Source: Sedimenticola sp.
Lineage (GTDB): Bacteria > Pseudomonadota > Gammaproteobacteria > Chromatiales > Chromatiaceae
Assembly: GCA_027023915.1 (NCBI GenBank)
Contig: JALVUB010000168.1
Coordinates: 1-7,244, forward strand
Direction of reading: 5' to 3'
DNA: 7,244 nt
In this document: positions 6,521 to 7,244 of the stretch, piece by piece
Layout of the letters: each line of letters begins with the position of its first letter
Position numbering within the stretch: the first letter of the stretch is position 1
Program-made: the position numbers and the translations under genes
Notes under the pieces: generated by a model
What the model was told of the DNA's origin: nothing
Database searches by the model: none
The model's input: only the letters and a program-made list of their open reading frames with translations

Positions 6521-6770
6521 GGGTTACCTCCTCGTTCAGATCGTCCCCACCGTAGTGGTAAATCAAGGTTGTACTGACTACGCCTTCGATATCGTTAAAG
6601 CTCATCATGGTGTCACTGGCGAACGCCTGTTCGGTGTCCTCCACCGTGACGATCAACTTGCCTTCCTCCACCCCGCCGTGAACCTCCACGCCGGGGATGG
6701 CATTGAGCGCCCGTTCCACCTCTGGTCCCCGGTTGGGACGGGTATGGACAATGAGACTGCACAGGTTCAT
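6507..6770 (-). CDS. napD: NapD, cytoplasmic chaperone of the NapA twin-arginine signal
   Basis: NapD binds the NapA Tat signal peptide and holds back export until the cofactors are inserted. The 87-residue product is the normal size and begins with the family-typical block CSLIVHTRP. The pattern EVERALNAIPGVEVHG, then GKLIVTVE, then a helix and GVVSTTLIYHY fits the ferredoxin-like beta-alpha-beta fold of NapD. The ATG at 6770 has an AGGAG site five bases upstream and overlaps the napF stop (ATGA). The 3' end overlaps napA by 14 bases, so chaperone and client are translated together. The same frame stays open upstream to 7007, but that part only shadows napF and is not used. Confidence 0.95.
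   Translation of the reverse strand: MNLCSLIVHTRPNRGPEVERALNAIPGVEVHGGVEEGKLIVTVEDTEQAFASDTMMSFNDIEGVVSTTLIYHYGGDDLNEEVTRELN
6526..6532 (-). promoter_or_regulatory. Strong ribosome binding site for the GTG start of napA
   Basis: AGGAGGT lies five bases before the GTG at 6520 and within the last codons of napD. It decides the GTG as the start: the next codons give SLTRRDFIK, placing the twin-arginine motif at residues 4-10. There is no in-frame ATG that would keep this signal. The strong site may offset the weaker GTG codon. Confidence 0.85.
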
Positions 6771-7244
6771 TTCGGCTCCTCGTGAGAATTGAGGGTGGAC
6801 TGGGGTTGCTGGAGAGTGACAGCGTTTTCGGGACAGACGGCAACGCACTCGCCGCAGCCGTTGCAGGCGTCTCTGTTCACTTCCGGAATGGCGATGCCGC
6901 CCACCCGCAACTGGAACCGGATGGCGTCGGTATCGCAGCCATCGCCGCAGGCACGGCAGACGATGCCTCGCTGGCTCAGGCATCGGGTGGAAATCTCCGC
7001 TTTCCACGGCCAGGCGAGTGAAGGGGCTGGAAAAGGCGCGCTCAGCGCGCCGGTGCGGCAGGCTTCCAGACAGTCGCCGCAGAAATCGCAGCCACTCTTC
7101 TCGAAACGGACCTCGGGAAAGCCACCGTCGCCACGGACGAGGATGCCGATCTCGCAGGCCAGGATGCAGTCATCGCCGCGGGTGCAGGCTTCGGTGAACA
7201 GCGGCTCGGGGCGGGCCCCGGGCGGGCGGCGCGGCGGGCGGGTG
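6767..7244 (-). CDS. napF: Ferredoxin-type protein NapF (5' end outside window)
   Basis: A cytoplasmic iron-sulfur protein that interacts with NapA and is implicated in its maturation. The window holds the last 158 residues; by comparison with E. coli only some 15-20 N-terminal residues are missing. Three cluster motifs are intact: Cys52-55-58-62, Cys88-96-99-103 and Cys127-130-133-137 followed by Pro. The first motif reads C20-T-R-G23-D-D-C26-x3-C30, with Gly where the second cysteine is normally found. The preceding RPPW element reads RPPG at residues 6-9. Both changes lie within 70 bases of the window edge, in a run of extreme GC content, so base-calling or assembly error is possible. The stop codon overlaps the napD start in ATGA. 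Being first in the operon here and in E. coli supports the name. Confidence 0.92.
   Translation of the reverse strand, partial: TRPPRRPPGARPEPLFTEACTRGDDCILACEIGILVRGDGGFPEVRFEKSGCDFCGDCLEACRTGALSAPFPAPSLAWPWKAEISTRCLSQRGIVCRACGDGCDTDAIRFQLRVGGIAIPEVNRDACNGCGECVAVCPENAVTLQQPQSTLNSHEEPK

Noticed and set aside
6771..7007. N-terminal extension of napD by 79 residues
   Set aside because: It reads napF out of frame as an Arg/Pro-rich string; the ATG at 6770 has a good ribosome site and gives the normal NapD length.

Overview
This window is almost entirely a periplasmic nitrate reductase (nap) operon of a GC-rich proteobacterium, read on the minus strand in the order napF (5' end cut off by the right edge), napD, napA, napG, napH, napB, napC. 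This is the napFDAGHBC order of Escherichia coli. The gene order, the NapF/NapG/NapH ferredoxin set, and a DUF3581-type gene next to the operon (a family I recall as gammaproteobacterial) point to a gammaproteobacterium. The genus cannot be told from the sequence.

Layout from left to right: the last codons of a plus-strand membrane-protein gene (1-115); a convergent minus-strand DUF3581-family gene (120-815); a short gap holding a candidate promoter for that gene and a strong intrinsic terminator for the nap transcript (881-907); napC (934-1518); a 92-nt gap with a long imperfect hairpin; napB (1611-2081); napH (2119-3027); napG (3027-3902); a 56-nt gap with a 10-bp all-GC hairpin capped by a UUCG tetraloop; napA (3959-6520); napD (6507-6770); and napF (6767 to beyond the window). 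The junctions napF/napD (ATGA), napD/napA (14-nt overlap) and napG/napH (TGATG) overlap and are probably translationally coupled. The two cytochrome genes at the operon's end and napG are separated by short structured spacers. The operon promoter and any Fnr/NarP sites lie upstream of napF, outside the window.

How the genes work together: quinol is oxidised at the cytoplasmic membrane by the tetrahaem NapC and/or the iron-sulfur NapGH complex. Electrons pass to the dihaem NapB and then to the Mo-bisMGD/[4Fe-4S] catalytic subunit NapA in the periplasm, which reduces nitrate to nitrite. NapD is the chaperone of the NapA twin-arginine signal. NapF is a cytoplasmic ferredoxin-like protein implicated in NapA maturation.

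I see no mobile element, CRISPR array, tRNA or rRNA, and no clearly new system. The points worth a second look are local: two apparent substitutions of key residues in NapF near the window edge, RNA hairpins at gene junctions, a charged-tail pairing between NapC and NapB, extra cysteines in NapB, and a hotdog-fold-like catalytic dyad in the DUF3581 protein.
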